Positions 48,279 to 59,323 of a stretch of 64,000 nt of DNA are shown piece after piece. Position numbers and translations under genes: made by a program. The stretch is from Rhynchonema sp. JSB1_4. Taxonomy: Eukaryota > Nematoda > Chromadorea > Monhysterida > Xyalidae. The notes under the pieces are model-generated. The model saw only the letters and a list, made by a program, of their open reading frames with translations, had not been told where the DNA came from and did no database searches. The stretch is from assembly GCA_030248065.1 (NCBI GenBank), contig JASAMV010005483.1:147443-211442 (forward strand), written 5' to 3'. Positions within the stretch are counted from its first letter, which is position 1; every line of letters starts with the position of its first letter.

Positions 48279-49456
48279 CAGTGTTCGAACGGGATTCATT
48301 TTTAATCCCGGGATCGGGATCGGGATTGTGATCAAGAAAGTGTCGGGATCGGGATCGGGATCGGGATCCCGGTTTTGAAAACCCGGGATCCCGGGATCGG
48401 GATCGGGATTGACCAGATAGTCCAAAGGCAATTGTTTTTATCATTTTATGCATATGATGCACGTTAATGTCACAGACAACCATGAAACATGTTTATCACA
48501 CATGGATAAACACCCGGAACAGTGATTAAAGCCCATTGAAAATCGAGAATAGCTGATGACGGATAAGTTCAAAGATCATAATTGTAGTCGATCAATGGCA
48601 AAGCCTTTGACAAAGACAAGCATTTCACCATTTTCTGGTTTCAAGCAGTAGTTTTTGCCATCAAACAAATCAGCTGCACTGGAAAAGAGCTGTTCAGAAG
48701 GCACGCTCGTAAGCGGGGCGCTTGGATATTTGGAAGCTAGACGTGCCAGTCGCGGAAACTTTGTCTCATTTGTTGCCCACCATGACAACATTTCCTCGAA
48801 ACTGAGTCCCTTCGTTCGATGCAACTTTGTGTAACCGTTCAGTTCTAGCTCTACTTGTTCGCGAGTGGTGGTGCTTGCGGTTTCATCACGCTTGGAATAA
48901 GCCGTCGAGCACCTCTTTGGGGCGCGGCCACGCAAACACGATTGTGGGCCGCGGGTCAGCAATAATTCCATGTCCAATGACCGCCCCGCGTTTGCATGGC
49001 CGCACTTGCGGGTCGCGGTTTGCGGGTCACTTGAAACTTTTATCTCGCCATTACACACAAAATGAACCAATCAGCGCTGTGCTACGGCAGTCTGCGACGT
49101 TCGCTCGACGCTGATGGGTTAATTTGTGTGTTGCAGCCAAACAAATGTTTCAAGTGACCCGCAAACCGCGACCCGCAAGTGCGGCATGCAAACACGGAGC
49201 GGTTGTTGGACATATAGAGCATTTTTCTGACCCGCGCCCGCGTTTGCATGGCCGCACCCTTACAACAGCTTGGCGAATTATAATTGCATAATTTTTTGCT
49301 TTTTGGTCTCAAAACTTAATCCCGATCCCGGTCCTTTTTTGGGCGGGATCGGGATCGGGATCGGGATTGTCTTTTTCAAAATGCCGGGATCGGGATCGGG
49401 ATCAGAAAAAGGGCCCGGGATCCCGGGATCGGGATCGGGATCCCGTTCGAACACTG
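48279..49456. mobile_element. hAT transposon, internally deleted, with transposase remnant
   Basis: The ends CAGTGTTCGAACGGGAT and ATCCCGTTCGAACACTG are inverted. The perfect 8-bp duplication CCCACAAC lies at 48271-48278 and 49457-49464. Both subterminal regions are arrays of GGGATC (about 48306-48412 and 49318-49442). Inside lie a transposase C-terminal fragment (minus strand, 48576-48908) and a separate foldback of about 340 bp (48920-49260) with GGCCGCACTTGCGGGTCGCG arms. The element is inserted in the methyltransferase-like gene. It is the only CAGTG element here with coding remains. Confidence 0.92.
48576..48908 (-). pseudogene. hAT transposase C-terminal (dimerisation) fragment
   Basis: About 110 residues resemble the hAT C-terminal dimerisation domain: LSWWATNETKFPRLARLA, then a Pro-rich linker, SEQLFSSAADLF and a closing LVFVKGF segment. 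The conserved W, the KFPxLA run and the SExLFS turn are all visible. The catalytic N-terminal part (RNase H-like acidic residues, zinc finger) is absent, removed by internal deletion or displaced by the foldback at 48920. The stop is at 48576. The fragment cannot be an active transposase. Confidence 0.85.
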
Positions 49457-49999
49457 CCCACAACCGATATCAAGCACCCGTTTGTGACGAACATACGATT
49501 GGCCTTCATGCATCAGGAACCTGAATTATTTTCTGTTCATCAGACAGGTAAAAACATTTGAGAATGCTAATGTCATGCAACTTGGCCAGTCCTTGTCCGC
49601 CAGGCCAGTAAAACGCCCAGTACGGGTCCAAAAGTGGACAATCCTCTGGCCTTGCCAGCCACAGTGGGCATTCTGCCGTGATCAAATGTAGGCCGAACGA
49701 TGGCGTCAAATGATCTGTTGTAAACTTCGTGTTTCGCAGAATCCAACGAGTTGCGCGAATTAAATTCTCGCGACGCATTTGATCTGTTTTTTGCTGTTAA
49801 TTTTTTGCAGCTTTCCATACAGGCACAATATTGAACGGCATCGACACCGCAACGACAAATAAGATCAATAATTTGTCAAAAATCAGTACGACCTAGATTT
49901 TTATCAATTCAACAAGCAATCCATGTAACAATAACAAAACGTGACAGCAGAATTGGCGTCTTTTTACCAAGCACTGTCAAATAATGCATTCCTGATATT

Positions 50000-51612
50000 T
50001 TAGTCGAAAAGACCGAAGCCCATATCTTCATCCTCTGACTCCGACTCTTCCTTCTTCTTTTCTTCCTTCTTTTCTGAAATGATTTGCGGTTCGCAGCAGA
50101 TATGAGCGCACTGTTTGCATGAGCACCGCACGTAAGGGGCGGTATGTAAGCTTCAGTATTTACCACACGCCTTTGTTGACTAGCAGAATGGTGGATTCGT
50201 AATGCAGCATGCACATTCATAATGAACTTCTGCCAGAATATGACTGAACTCCACCCAGTGATGTGGTGCCGGTAACTCGAGCCGGCTAATAATGCAACAG
50301 CAGTGAGTTTTGTCCGCTTCGGCTTTCACAGACGGCAGGTGAGGTGCCAGGCCTCGTTGGTGCGAACATCTCTGGCCAGTTGGCCTCCAAAAAAGCCATC
50401 GAGTAGATCCTATTACTCGAGTAAAGATTAGTCAGGAGGTCAGACCACATTGAGCTAGCTCTACCCAGCCAAAATTGGGGAAGTGTATTGGAAAACAATT
50501 TGCCAAAAATGCCTTTGAAAAAAACACGTTCTTTTGCCGTCTTTGGGTAGCTCGAGCTATGTAGCTGGCAGGCGGCCTGGGGGTTGGATTTGATAGCTCG
50601 AGCTTGTCGCCACCTAGCTGTTTCAGAATCTCAATGACCATGACCAACCTTCAGCGGCTGCCCCTGAAGCGGCAGCAGCGGGCGCAGCACCACCGCTCGC
50701 GGCAACTGCACCTCCGGCCGGCACTGAAGCCAGTTTTTCACGACCTGAATAGAAACGGTTGCTGTGCGGGGACGTATAAATCCACGTCACACGACATATA
50801 CGTATAGTTGCTTAGGCGGTAAGATCCCAGGCAGAGTTTACGAATGGCGGTTTAAAAATACTCTTACACCAGTATTCCCAATTGTGTGCCACACAAGTTC
50901 GCGTCTGTGTGAAGAGATATGTTTGGTGTGCAGTTCCTGGGGGGGCGGGATTGGTGCTCCCTAAGGTGCACTAATTTATCCGACCAAGGTACACTCGTCT
51001 AGTACACTAATCAAAGCTCCGGGTACCCAATTTCTTTCCTAAAATAAGCATCTTAGGCCTAAAATAGGCGTTGTAGGCCTAGATGATTTTTAGTGTCAAC
51101 AGCCGCCAAAACACTTTTCTAAAGAACTTTTTCTAAAAAGAGGCAAAACTGCTCCAAATCTCCAAGTTACCTCGGTGCTCGTTCTAAACCTCCAGCTGGC
51201 ACTTCGGTATTGACGAACCAACATAGCGTTGAAATTTGTTAGGGTCAATTTGTTGGCAAAAAATGGGAGAAAATTTTGCCCAGGTTTTTTCACGGAAATT
51301 TATTTTCGTCCAAAAAACGGACCCGGTTTTTTTTTCAAGAAAAAAACCGGTTCTTTTCCATCAGCAACTATAATATCAACGTTCAACAACGAGTCCGCAG
51401 TCATTCCACAGTCCCGCGTCCCAATCGATGCTCCACCGACCTTCGGTGATCAATTCGTCGATATTCTTGCCCTTCAACGCATCAATCACTCGATTGGTCG
51501 CCTCCCCATCCGCATCAATACCGACCGATGCCAGAATGTTCTCGATGTCTTTCTTGCTCGGATTATCGTTGCCACCCAACTTGGCCAACAGATATGCGCA
51601 CACGTAACGCAT
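50000..51612 (-). CDS. RPLP2: 60S acidic ribosomal protein P2
   Basis: Three minus-strand exons: 51612-51441, 50744-50649 and 50073-50000 (stop TAA), totalling 342 nt and 113 aa, normal for P2. Phases are 1 and 1, with GT-AG sites. The N-terminal domain is unmistakable: MRYVCAYLLAKLGGN, then NILASVGIDAD, then LKGKNIDELITEG. It dimerises with P1 and docks on P0 in the large-subunit stalk. An Ala/Gly-rich hinge (second exon) leads to the acidic tail ending SEDEDMGFGLFD, which recruits translation GTPases. The start was chosen at the conserved MRYV; a longer upstream reading would add residues absent from the family. Both introns are free of complete MITEs except for scattered remnants. There is no sign of damage. 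Confidence 0.97.
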
Positions 51613-51771
51613 GGCTGACGTTTCGCCGGCGGTTTTCAGATGAGTGCAAGTCGCCAAATCTGGCCTTAGCTCGAATGAGAACAAGCACCTGAAACTGAAT
51701 TAAAGTTTGCGCTGAAAGGCTAGTATCGTCGTATTCTTCTCTTCACCAAATACTTTTAAAACACACTGTGT

Positions 51772-51910
51772 CAGTGCTGGAGGTGAGGGTTTGGGGGGTA
51801 GCCCCCAGTACAGTAGGTACCCCCTCGCCTGGTACAGCAGGTATCCCCCAATGTTTGGCATGTCACAGTAGGTATCCCCCCGATTTTCACCCGCCGGTAC
51901 AGTAGGTCGG
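51772..51910. mobile_element. Left part of a CAGTGTTGGAG-family MITE
   Basis: It starts CAGTGCTGGAGGTGAGG, then gives four units of the GGTACAGTAGGTATCC type. After about 51910 the sequence changes to an unrelated GGGGGG-rich repeat, and no right end is visible. It is a truncated copy lying upstream of RPLP2. Confidence 0.65.
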
Positions 51911-52119
51911 GTTATACTATACCCAGAATTTTTTTGGGGGGGGGATCCGATTTGGGGGGGGGGGAGAAATTTTCGGTGGGTGATACTGTAGCACACTACT
52001 TTCGCGAGGATTCAATTTTTGTGGGTTCAAATGTGCATAAATGGCGCTGAGCGCACTTTTTGCACTTTCAGTCGACTTTGGCCCGTTCACCCCCCCCCAA
52101 AGCCATTTTCCTTCGTCAT

Positions 52120-52180
52120 AAGTGTTGACGATAAATAGATGACTTTGGGGGGACCCACCACCCCTCCCCAAGTACTACCC
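52120..52180. mobile_element. Right end of a CAGTGTAGTACTTGG-family element
   Basis: One word copy (GTGTTGACGATAAATAGATG) and the terminus CCAAGTACTACCC are present. The last two bases (TG) lie beyond the element inserted at 52181-54463. The left end was not found, so this copy is truncated. Confidence 0.6.
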
Positions 52181-52798
52181 CAGTGCTGTGGCTGGGGGGG
52201 TGGGGCCCCCCAATGGTACCCTACCCGCCCCGGCCTGGTACGCTACCCCCCTACCCGCCCCGCTCTGGTACCCTACTACCCCCCTACCCGCCCCGCCCTG
52301 GTACCCTACCCGCCCCGATTATTACCCCCAAAATGCCCATTTTTCAGTCAAAAATGCCCAAATTTCGACCGAAAACCCTATATATAGGGTTGCGCGCGAT
52401 ATATGCACTTTTTAGTACACTCAAACCGCTCCCCCCTCCCCCCAAACCGGATTTCCCCCCCCCAAATCCCAGGTACACTACCCCCCTACCGTATTGTCGG
52501 AAATAGAACCCGGGGGGTCTATTTTTTCACTGGGGTCATTTTGGGGGGGTTCAATTTATGGGGGGGTCAATTATTGGGGGGTTATATTTTTCATTTGGCC
52601 CCCCGACGAAAAAAATCATTGTTAATAATGCCCATAAAAATGGCTTGTTTTCCGTATTTTCTGCCTTTAACAGCGTCGATTATGCTTAAAAAGCTGTATT
52701 CTGTTGTGTACGCAAGCTTAAACAACGTTTGACACAACAACACAGCCCTACCATACCACTAATCTGTGGTACGGTGAAGGTTGGGGGTGGGGTTCTAT

Positions 52799-54283
52799 TT
52801 CAAATTTCAAATTTTATTTGCAAGCTCACGCAAAGACCTACAACGAGATCCGGAAAACACCTGAAAAATAAACGAGTGTACGCAACACAATGATAATCAT
52901 GAATGAACAAACGACAAAACGTACCAGAGAAATTTTAAACCAACCAAAAACAGCAACGACAGGCGAAAAATCAGTGATCAATGGCGGACACGAGATGACA
53001 ACAGGCGATAACAAAAATTGACGATTACCTGAAAGCAGCAACTCAGTGACTGAGGAGATCAGTCAACGACGGCTGAGAATTTTGTTGAAATATGGCGAGA
53101 AACTACGTCTCGACCACGTGAGTTTAGTTTAGATTTAAAGGCCGCAATTGAGGCAGCGGAGACGACGTCCTCTGGGAGCCTGTTCCAGAGGTCCACAACG
53201 CGATAAGCCCAATATCCGGACAAGTCCGGACCCGCGCCATGAACTCGACACAAACTGTGGGAGTGCCCTCGGGTTGGGCGGCCGGTGTCACGCGATGGAA
53301 AGAATGATTCCTTGGTTACCCCAGGTATGAGACCACGAACGACTTTGTACACGAGCACAAGATCGTTCACGGTCCGGCGATAAATTAGGGGGTCCAAATT
53401 TAGTGTATGCAAACGCTGTTGGTAAGACAGTGTTTGCATGCCTGGTAAATAATAAGTGAACCTACGTTGAATTTTTTCAACGTTTTTAGCCAAAGTGACA
53501 TTTTGAGGGGACCAAATGGACATGGAAAATTCCAGTAATGGACGAACATAGGCCAAGTAGAGTTTGCGGAGGAAGTCGCGATTACGATTGTGGAAGTTAC
53601 GGCGGATGGTCTTTTCCATTCTACTGGCGTCGGCAACAATTTTACCAATGTGTGACTCAAATTTTAAGTTTTGTTGGTCAATTATGACACCCAGGTCCCG
53701 GACATGGGGAGGTGAAACAATCTGCTCATTCCCACAAAAATAGACAGGTGGGACTTGGGGGCGATCCCCAAGCCTTACAGTGACGCTCTTATGACTGGCT
53801 AGGGCCATGCCATTTGCAGAGAGCCAACTAATGACCGCATTTATGTCACCCTGAAGGATTTTGTGATCAACAGCACTACGGATTTCCCTATAAATTTTGA
53901 TGTCATCAGCGTAGAGATACAGGTAGGTGCCTGGATGCACCACGCTGACAACATCATTAATATAAATGAGAAAAAGAGTCGGGCCGAAAACACTGCCCTG
54001 GGCAACCCCGGAGGTGACCGGAGTCCACCCAGAAACAGCATCACCGACCCGAACCCGTTGTGACCGTCCACTTAGGTAGGAAGATACCCAAGTGAGTAAA
54101 TGACGGGGGAAACCGTAGTGCTGTAGTTTTTGCAGCAGCGCAGAGTGGGGGACAGTGTCAAAAGCCTTTTGGCTATCAAGGTAGATGATGTCCACTGCGC
54201 TCCCTCGCTCTAACGCTGCTGTCCAGTGTGACATGCAGCACAGAAGTTGGGCCTCCACAGAGCGACCAGGTATAAAATGGGTA
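52799..54283 (-). mobile_element. 5'-truncated non-LTR retrotransposon (CR1/jockey-like)
   Basis: The element lies on the minus strand. Its 3' end near 52799 has an AT-rich repeat tail (AAATTTGAAATTTGAAATAG when read 5' to 3'). Its 5' end near 54283 cuts into the reverse transcriptase domain. The endonuclease and ORF1 are missing, as expected from incomplete reverse transcription. No clear target duplication could be separated from the host's repetitive words. Confidence 0.88.
53059..54280 (-). CDS. Reverse transcriptase, C-terminal 406 aa of a non-LTR element
   Basis: One uninterrupted frame runs from the 5' truncation point to a stop at 53059. Motifs in order: a first catalytic Asp block (IIYLDSQKAFDTVP), the SGVAQGSVFGPTLF loop, the YLYADDIK active site with both Asp residues, the thumb region, and a C-terminal domain ending in Trp-Asn-Arg-Leu-Pro. 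This order is typical of CR1/jockey-type elements. The fingers region, endonuclease and start codon are absent. The unbroken frame suggests recent insertion. Upstream in-frame codons belong to the host MITE and are not part of the protein. Confidence 0.9.
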
Positions 54284-54631
54284 TTAATGGGGGGGTCAAT
54301 TAATGGGGGGGTTCTATTTTTGATTTCGAGCCATTTAGGGGGGGGGTTCAATTAATGGGGGGGGTCAATTAATGGGGGGGTTCTATTTCCGACAATACGG
54401 TACCCGCCCCGATTTTTTCCACCTATGTACCCTACCCGCCCCGCAAAAGTAGCCACATCACTGTACTACCCTGCTTTCAAACCCCTTTTCAGGCCAGGGG
54501 TTTTTAGGGAACAAATTTTCAAATTCGATCGAGTCAGTGAATTAATAGAGCCCCCAAAATGGGGTCAGTGAATTAATAGAGCCCCGCCCCCTTGTACCTA
54601 TTTAGGTTTTTGATCGGGAGATAGAATGCAC

Positions 54632-55112
54632 CAGGGTAGTACTTGGGGGGGGGGGTGGGGGGGTCCCCCCCCCAAATTCATCTATCTATCGTCAACACTT
54701 TTTGATTTCATCTATCTATCGTCAACACTTATGGGCAAATCTATCTATCGTCAACAAATTCTGGGAACAATCTATCTATCGTCAACACATTTCGACCCCA
54801 AAATGGGCATTTTTGCCTCAAAATGGCTCAAAATCGGTATTTTTTGTCCCAAATAGGCAAAAAATCGCGCGCTACGCGCGGATTTAGTACATCTATACAC
54901 ATTTTCATTAATATTTACACATTATTACCTACTTAATGCACTATACTATACCTTGATTTTTGGCGACCCCCCCCCCCCCACCATCTATCTATCGTCAACA
55001 AGTTTGGGTCGACCCCCCCCCCCAGATTTCGGACTTTGGTCATCTATCTATCGTCAACACATTTCGGGTCCCAATCTATCTATCGTCAACACCCTGACCA
55101 AGTACTACACTG
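54632..55112. mobile_element. hAT-type MITE, end CAGTGTAGTACTTGG
   Basis: The left end is CAGGGTAGTACTTGG and the right end CCAAGTACTACACTG. The perfect 8-bp duplication GAATGCAC lies at 54624-54631 and 55113-55120. The word ATCTATCTATCGTCAACA occurs four times at each side in one orientation. It is nearly identical to 27221-27692 over its length, including the core. Confidence 0.9.
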
Positions 55113-55319
55113 GAATGCACATTAACGGGATCTAACTGCGGCAGCTTCGCGTCAGCTGGATTGGATTCCGTTTGTGTGAATTCTATCTTCGTCTCCGCGT
55201 TGGTTTTTGCGGTGTACAACGAGCGACTAATTATACGGAAATCCACCGGATCGAGCACGCGTCCACGAGAGATACAGCCGTTCTCCGTCGTGGCTGTGTG
55301 TTTTATTTGATTCAGGCTG

Positions 55320-55372
55320 GTGCCTAAGCCTAAGCCAAAGCCTAACACCAGAGCCTAAGCCTGAAATAGAAG
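55320..55372. repeat. Degenerate GCCTAA (TTAGGC) stretch, left arm
   Basis: Units of GCCTAAGCC type recur with interruptions (GCCTAAGCCTAAGCCAAAGC, then CCTAACACC, then GCCTAAGCCTG). TTAGGC is the usual nematode telomere unit. The mirrored stretch is at 59988-60053 in the right arm. Confidence 0.6.
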
Positions 55373-55872
55373 CCAAAAGCTTGACTATGGGACTATGCTT
55401 AAGCACACACAAGACGGGTGGATTTCCGTCTTCGGTGTACACTTCTCTTTTCTCTTTTATTTGTTTTCGACCACACAGTTGGCTTGTGATGTTCCTTAGG
55501 GTCACCAGATGGTACCGGTAGCTGGACACTTGTTAGATCCAGTCAAGAAGTATGCTAAAATCAGCGTTAAAATACATACTTGTTGACAGCTAAAGACGAG
55601 AATTACGCGCGTTATCAACAACCATGCATTACAACGCTGCGTATAGGACAGTTGTTGACAGCAGAGACAAGAAAGACAAGAATTATGTGCTTATCAACAA
55701 CCATGCATTACAACGCTGTGTATAGGACACTTGTTGACTGCAGAGACAAGAAAGACAAGAATTACAGTCAAGATTCGCTACAGGTATATTTCCGGGACAC
55801 CCTGAAAAGTATACTTACTGTATACCGAATTTATACCTATAGCGAATCCAATACTTAAGGAAATATCAGTAC

Positions 55873-56452
55873 TTAAAGGGGCGGACTCATTGCTAAAAGT
55901 GCTCTTTTTATGATTCAGCTTGTAGCTGGGATATTGTGCGATCAGAATGACATCAAGATTAAATTAATCGGAAGAAAATCGACCGAGATTGAAGCGATGG
56001 AATCGGTCCAACCAGGAACAAAAATAATTTTGGACCAGCTGCATTTTTATTGCAATTCAGGGGAACCTCGTACTCTGGCCATGAAACATTCAGAAAAATA
56101 GTCGTTTTTATATGAAAACAAAGGAAAGATTTCTTGGTGCATTTGATCACTGCGTGACGTGGCTGTCAGCTGGCTGACCTCAAGCACACCAAGAAATGTG
56201 TCTTTGTTTTCATATAGAAAGGACTGTTTTTCTGAATGTTTCATGGCCAGAGTACGAGGTTCCCCTGATTTGCAATAAAAATGCAGCTGGTCCAAAATTA
56301 TTTTTGTTCCTAGTCGACCCGATTCAATCGCTTCGATCTCGGCCGATTCCGAACTGATCGGCTTAATCTTGGTGGCTTTGTGATGGCGCGGGTCTCAGCT
56401 ACACGCTGAAACCATAAACAAGGCACTTTTAGCAATGAGTTGCCCCCTTTAA
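55873..56452. mobile_element. TTAA-flanked foldback MITE in the left arm
   Basis: TTAA at both edges brackets inverted ends (AAGGGGCGGACTCATTGC and GCAATGAGTTGCCCCCTT). Internal arms pair around about 56155 (GGGGAACCTCGTACTCTGGC at one side, its mirror at the other). The mirrored copy in the right palindrome arm is 58299-58878. Confidence 0.8.
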
Positions 56453-58298
56453 GGACAGCATAACAAGATTTTGTAGCTTGCTTCGTTCATTTTGAGGTAA
56501 TTTCACTCAAGTTTGCGCATGGTTATGTGGACAAAAGCATGACAATATTATTTAGTTTATTTTCATTTTTGGACGTATGCGTGCATATACCGCTATCATA
56601 AGCACATATTCAGCTGCTTGTTCTGTGCGGTCAAAAATATACTTATATCGAATCACAATTCCATACAAAATGCCGTTTGGGACACTGGAAAATTTTATGC
56701 TATACCGAATAGCGAATATGCTTATAACGAATCGCTTAAAGTGCAAGGGACATAATTCATATTTGGAAAATGGGACCATTTTTTGTTGCTGGAACTGAAA
56801 GCCGCAATCAAGGTGACCATCCTTCAAAAAGAAGTACCGTCGAAAAGTGTCAAATGAATTGTCAAAAAGTGTGCCAAAGGTGCACCTCTGGGGGTATAAG
56901 CACCAACTGATCTAGCCGCCCCCCGTACATGATTTTCAGGCATCGTACGGAAGCAGCACATCACCGAACGAATGAAGTTGTAAAATCGATGTTGCACGAT
57001 ATGATGGTCACACCGACGGAGTGAGATGAAAAATCATAAGTCCTTCAAAAAGGCTCATTTCGCGATTCTGAAACCGGTTCTGGAACCGGTCAAATTTGCC
57101 GTATTGGTTTATGTTTCATTGAAGTGCACCAGTGTCGGTGTCCACTCGTAGAGGTCGATACCTTTGGTGGACCACCTTCTGTTGCGTCCCCAATGTGCAT
57201 AATCTTATATATGTAATCACCGAAACATTTTCATTTGACTTCCGATCCGTTGACGCTTGTTGACACATCGAACTGAAAATGTTTCGGTGATTACATATGT
57301 AGGACTATGTACATTGGGGACGCAACAGAAGGTGGTCCACCAAAGGTATCGACCTCAACGAGTGGACATCGACACTGGTGCACTTCAATGAAACATAAAC
57401 CAATACGGCAAATTTGACCGGTTCCAGAACCGGTTTCAGAATCGCGAAATGAGCCTTTTTGAAGGACTTATGATTTTTAAACTCACTCCGTCGGTGTGAC
57501 GATCATATCGTGCAACATCGATTTTCCAACTTCGTCCGTTCGGTGATGTGCTGCTTCCGTACGATGCCTGAAAATCATGTACGGGGGGCGGCTAGATCAG
57601 TTGGTGCTTATACTCCCAGAGGTGTACCTTTGGCACACTTTTTGACAGTTCATTTGACACTTTTCGACGGTACTTCTTTTTGAAGGATGGTCACCTTGAT
57701 TGCGGCTTTCACTTCCAGCAATAAAAAATGGTCCCATTTTGCAAATATGAATTATTCCCTTGCACTTTAAGTACTGGAAAATTTCGGGACACGCACGCGA
57801 AAGAAAAACAGGAAACACTCTCTTGGTCCAAGGAAACCAGCTGCCCCCGTGTTATAACGAACTTCTAGTTGAGGTCGAGATTACAATTTCGACTCAATCA
57901 CGCAGTCGGCAAAAAAGTGTCAATGTTTGCCTGTGGAATCTAACAACAACAATGTTTCACATGCTCGCTGTGAGCTTTACGTGTGCGCTGCCAGTGCCAG
58001 CATGTCAATAAAACACTTCACTTCGTTATAAGAATATTCGCTATTCGGTATAGCATAAAATTTTCCAGTGTCCCAAACGGCATTTTGTATGGAATTGTGA
58101 TTCGATATAAGTATATTTTTGACCGCACAGAACAAGCAGCTGAATATGTGCTTATGATAGCGGTATATGCACGCATACGTCCAAAAATGAAAATAAACTA
58201 AATAATATTGTCATGCTTTTGTCCACATAACCATGCGCAAAAAAGTGAATTTACCTCAAAATGAACGAAGCAAGCTACAAAATCTTGTTATGCTGTCC

Positions 58299-58878
58299 TT
58301 AAAGGGGGCAACTCATTGCTAAAAGTGCCTTGTTTATGGTTTCAGCGTGTAGCTGAGACCCGCGCCATCACAAAGCCACCAAGATTAAGCCGATCAGTTC
58401 GGAATCGGCCGAGATCGAAGCGATTGAATCGGGTCGACTAGGAACAAAAATAATTTTGGACCAGCTGCATTTTTATTGCAAATCAGGGGAACCTCGTACT
58501 CTGGCCATGAAACATTCAGAAAAACAGTCCTTTTTATATGAAAACAAAGACACATTTCTTGGTGTGCTTGAGGTCAGCCAGCTGACAGCCACGTCACGCA
58601 GTGATCAAATGCACCAAGAAATCTTTCCTTTGTTTTCATATAAAAACGACTATTTTTCTGAATGTTTCATGGCCAGAGTACGAGGTTCCCCTGAATTGCA
58701 ATAAAAATGCAGCTGGTCCAAAATTATTTTTGTTCCTGGTTGGACCGATTCCATCGCTTCAATCTCGGTCGATTTTCTTCCGATTAATTTAATCTTGATG
58801 TCATTCTGATCGCACAATATCCCAGCTACAAGCTGAATCATAAAAAGAGCACTTTTAGCAATGAGTCCGCCCCTTTAA
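58299..58878. mobile_element. TTAA-flanked foldback MITE in the right arm
   Basis: This is the reverse-complement counterpart of 55873-56452, with TTAA at both edges. Its presence in both arms shows that it was inserted before the arms were duplicated or that the arms were homogenised afterwards. Confidence 0.8.
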
Positions 58879-59323
58879 GTACTGATATTTCCTTAAGTAT
58901 TGGATTCGCTATAGGTATAAATTCGTTATACAGCAAGTATACTTTTCAGGGTGTCCCGGAAATATACCTATAGCGAATCTTGACTGTAATTCTTGTCTTT
59001 CTTGCAATCAACAAGTGCCCTATACACAGCGTTGTAATGCATGGCTGTTGATAAGCGCATAATTCTTGTCTTTCTTGTCTCTGCAATCAACAAGTGTCCT
59101 TATACGTAGCGTTGTAATGCATGGTTGTTGATAACGCGCGTAATTCTTGTCTTTAGCTATTACAACAAGTACATATTATATGCATTTTAACGCTGATTTT
59201 AGCATAGTGTACTTGTTGACTGGATTAACAAGTGTCCAGCTACCGGTACCATCTGGTGACCCTAAGGAACATCACAAGCCAACTGTGTGGTCGAAAACAA
59301 ATAAAAGAGAAAAGAGAAGTGTA

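Larger units (their letters stand above)
47685..49778 (-). pseudogene. ETFBKMT: ETFB lysine methyltransferase-like gene interrupted by a hAT element
   Basis: Minus-strand exons: 49778-49582, 49520-48201 (containing the insertion), 48140-48031 and 47972-47685. Without the 1178-bp element and one 8-bp duplication, the second exon is 134 nt and all phases agree, giving about 242 aa. Landmarks fit seven-strand methyltransferases of the ETFBKMT/METTL20 type: YWAFYWPGGQGLA near residue 53, SAM motif I VLDIGCGCGAG, acidic ANDID at strand 2, VVLIGDLFYD after strand 4 (the family's D-x-F-Y-D), then VLVGDPGR near the C terminus. ETFBKMT methylates lysines of the electron-transfer flavoprotein beta subunit in mitochondria; the basic N terminus MRRENLIRATRWILR could target there. 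The transposon sits inside motif I. I see no acceptor near its downstream end that would let it be spliced out, so this allele is probably inactive. A related METTL family member is the main alternative. Confidence 0.8.
52489..54400. mobile_element. TA-inserting MITE (CCGTATTGTCGG family) split by a retrotransposon
   Basis: The ends CCGTATTGTCGGAAATAGAA and TTCTATTTCCGACAATACGG are intact, with TA on both sides. The left 310 bp include the conserved middle block (GCTTAAAAAGCTGTATTCTG). The right 115 bp resume with GGGTCAATTAATGGGG words. The break in between (52799-54283) is the non-LTR element. Confidence 0.85.
52181..54463. mobile_element. hAT-type MITE, end CAGTGCTGTGGCTGG, carrying two nested insertions
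   Basis: The left end CAGTGCTGTGGCT is mirrored by AGCCACATCACTG. The perfect 8-bp duplication is TACTACCC (52173-52180, 54464-54471). The word GGTACCCTACCCGCCCC occurs four times at the left and resumes after the inner insertion. A TA-family MITE (52489-54400) splits it, and that MITE in turn holds a retrotransposon. Confidence 0.85.

Noticed and set aside
48300..48412. GGGATC tandem tract as an independent satellite
   Set aside because: The matching tract at 49318-49442 and the inverted ends show that both are subterminal parts of one hAT element.
54281..54351. N-terminal extension of the reverse transcriptase
   Set aside because: Those codons (NPPPKWLEIK and following) read the host MITE's repeated words, not the retrotransposon; similar peptides appear wherever that MITE is translated.
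55320..55372. True telomere or chromosome end
   Set aside because: Units are few and degenerate, mirrored in the other arm, and surrounded on both sides by ordinary repeats and genes.
56047..58704. Paired identical short proteins on opposite strands in the palindrome
   Set aside because: They are mirror copies forced by the inverted repeat. The frames are short, have no splice or domain support, and sit inside foldback elements.
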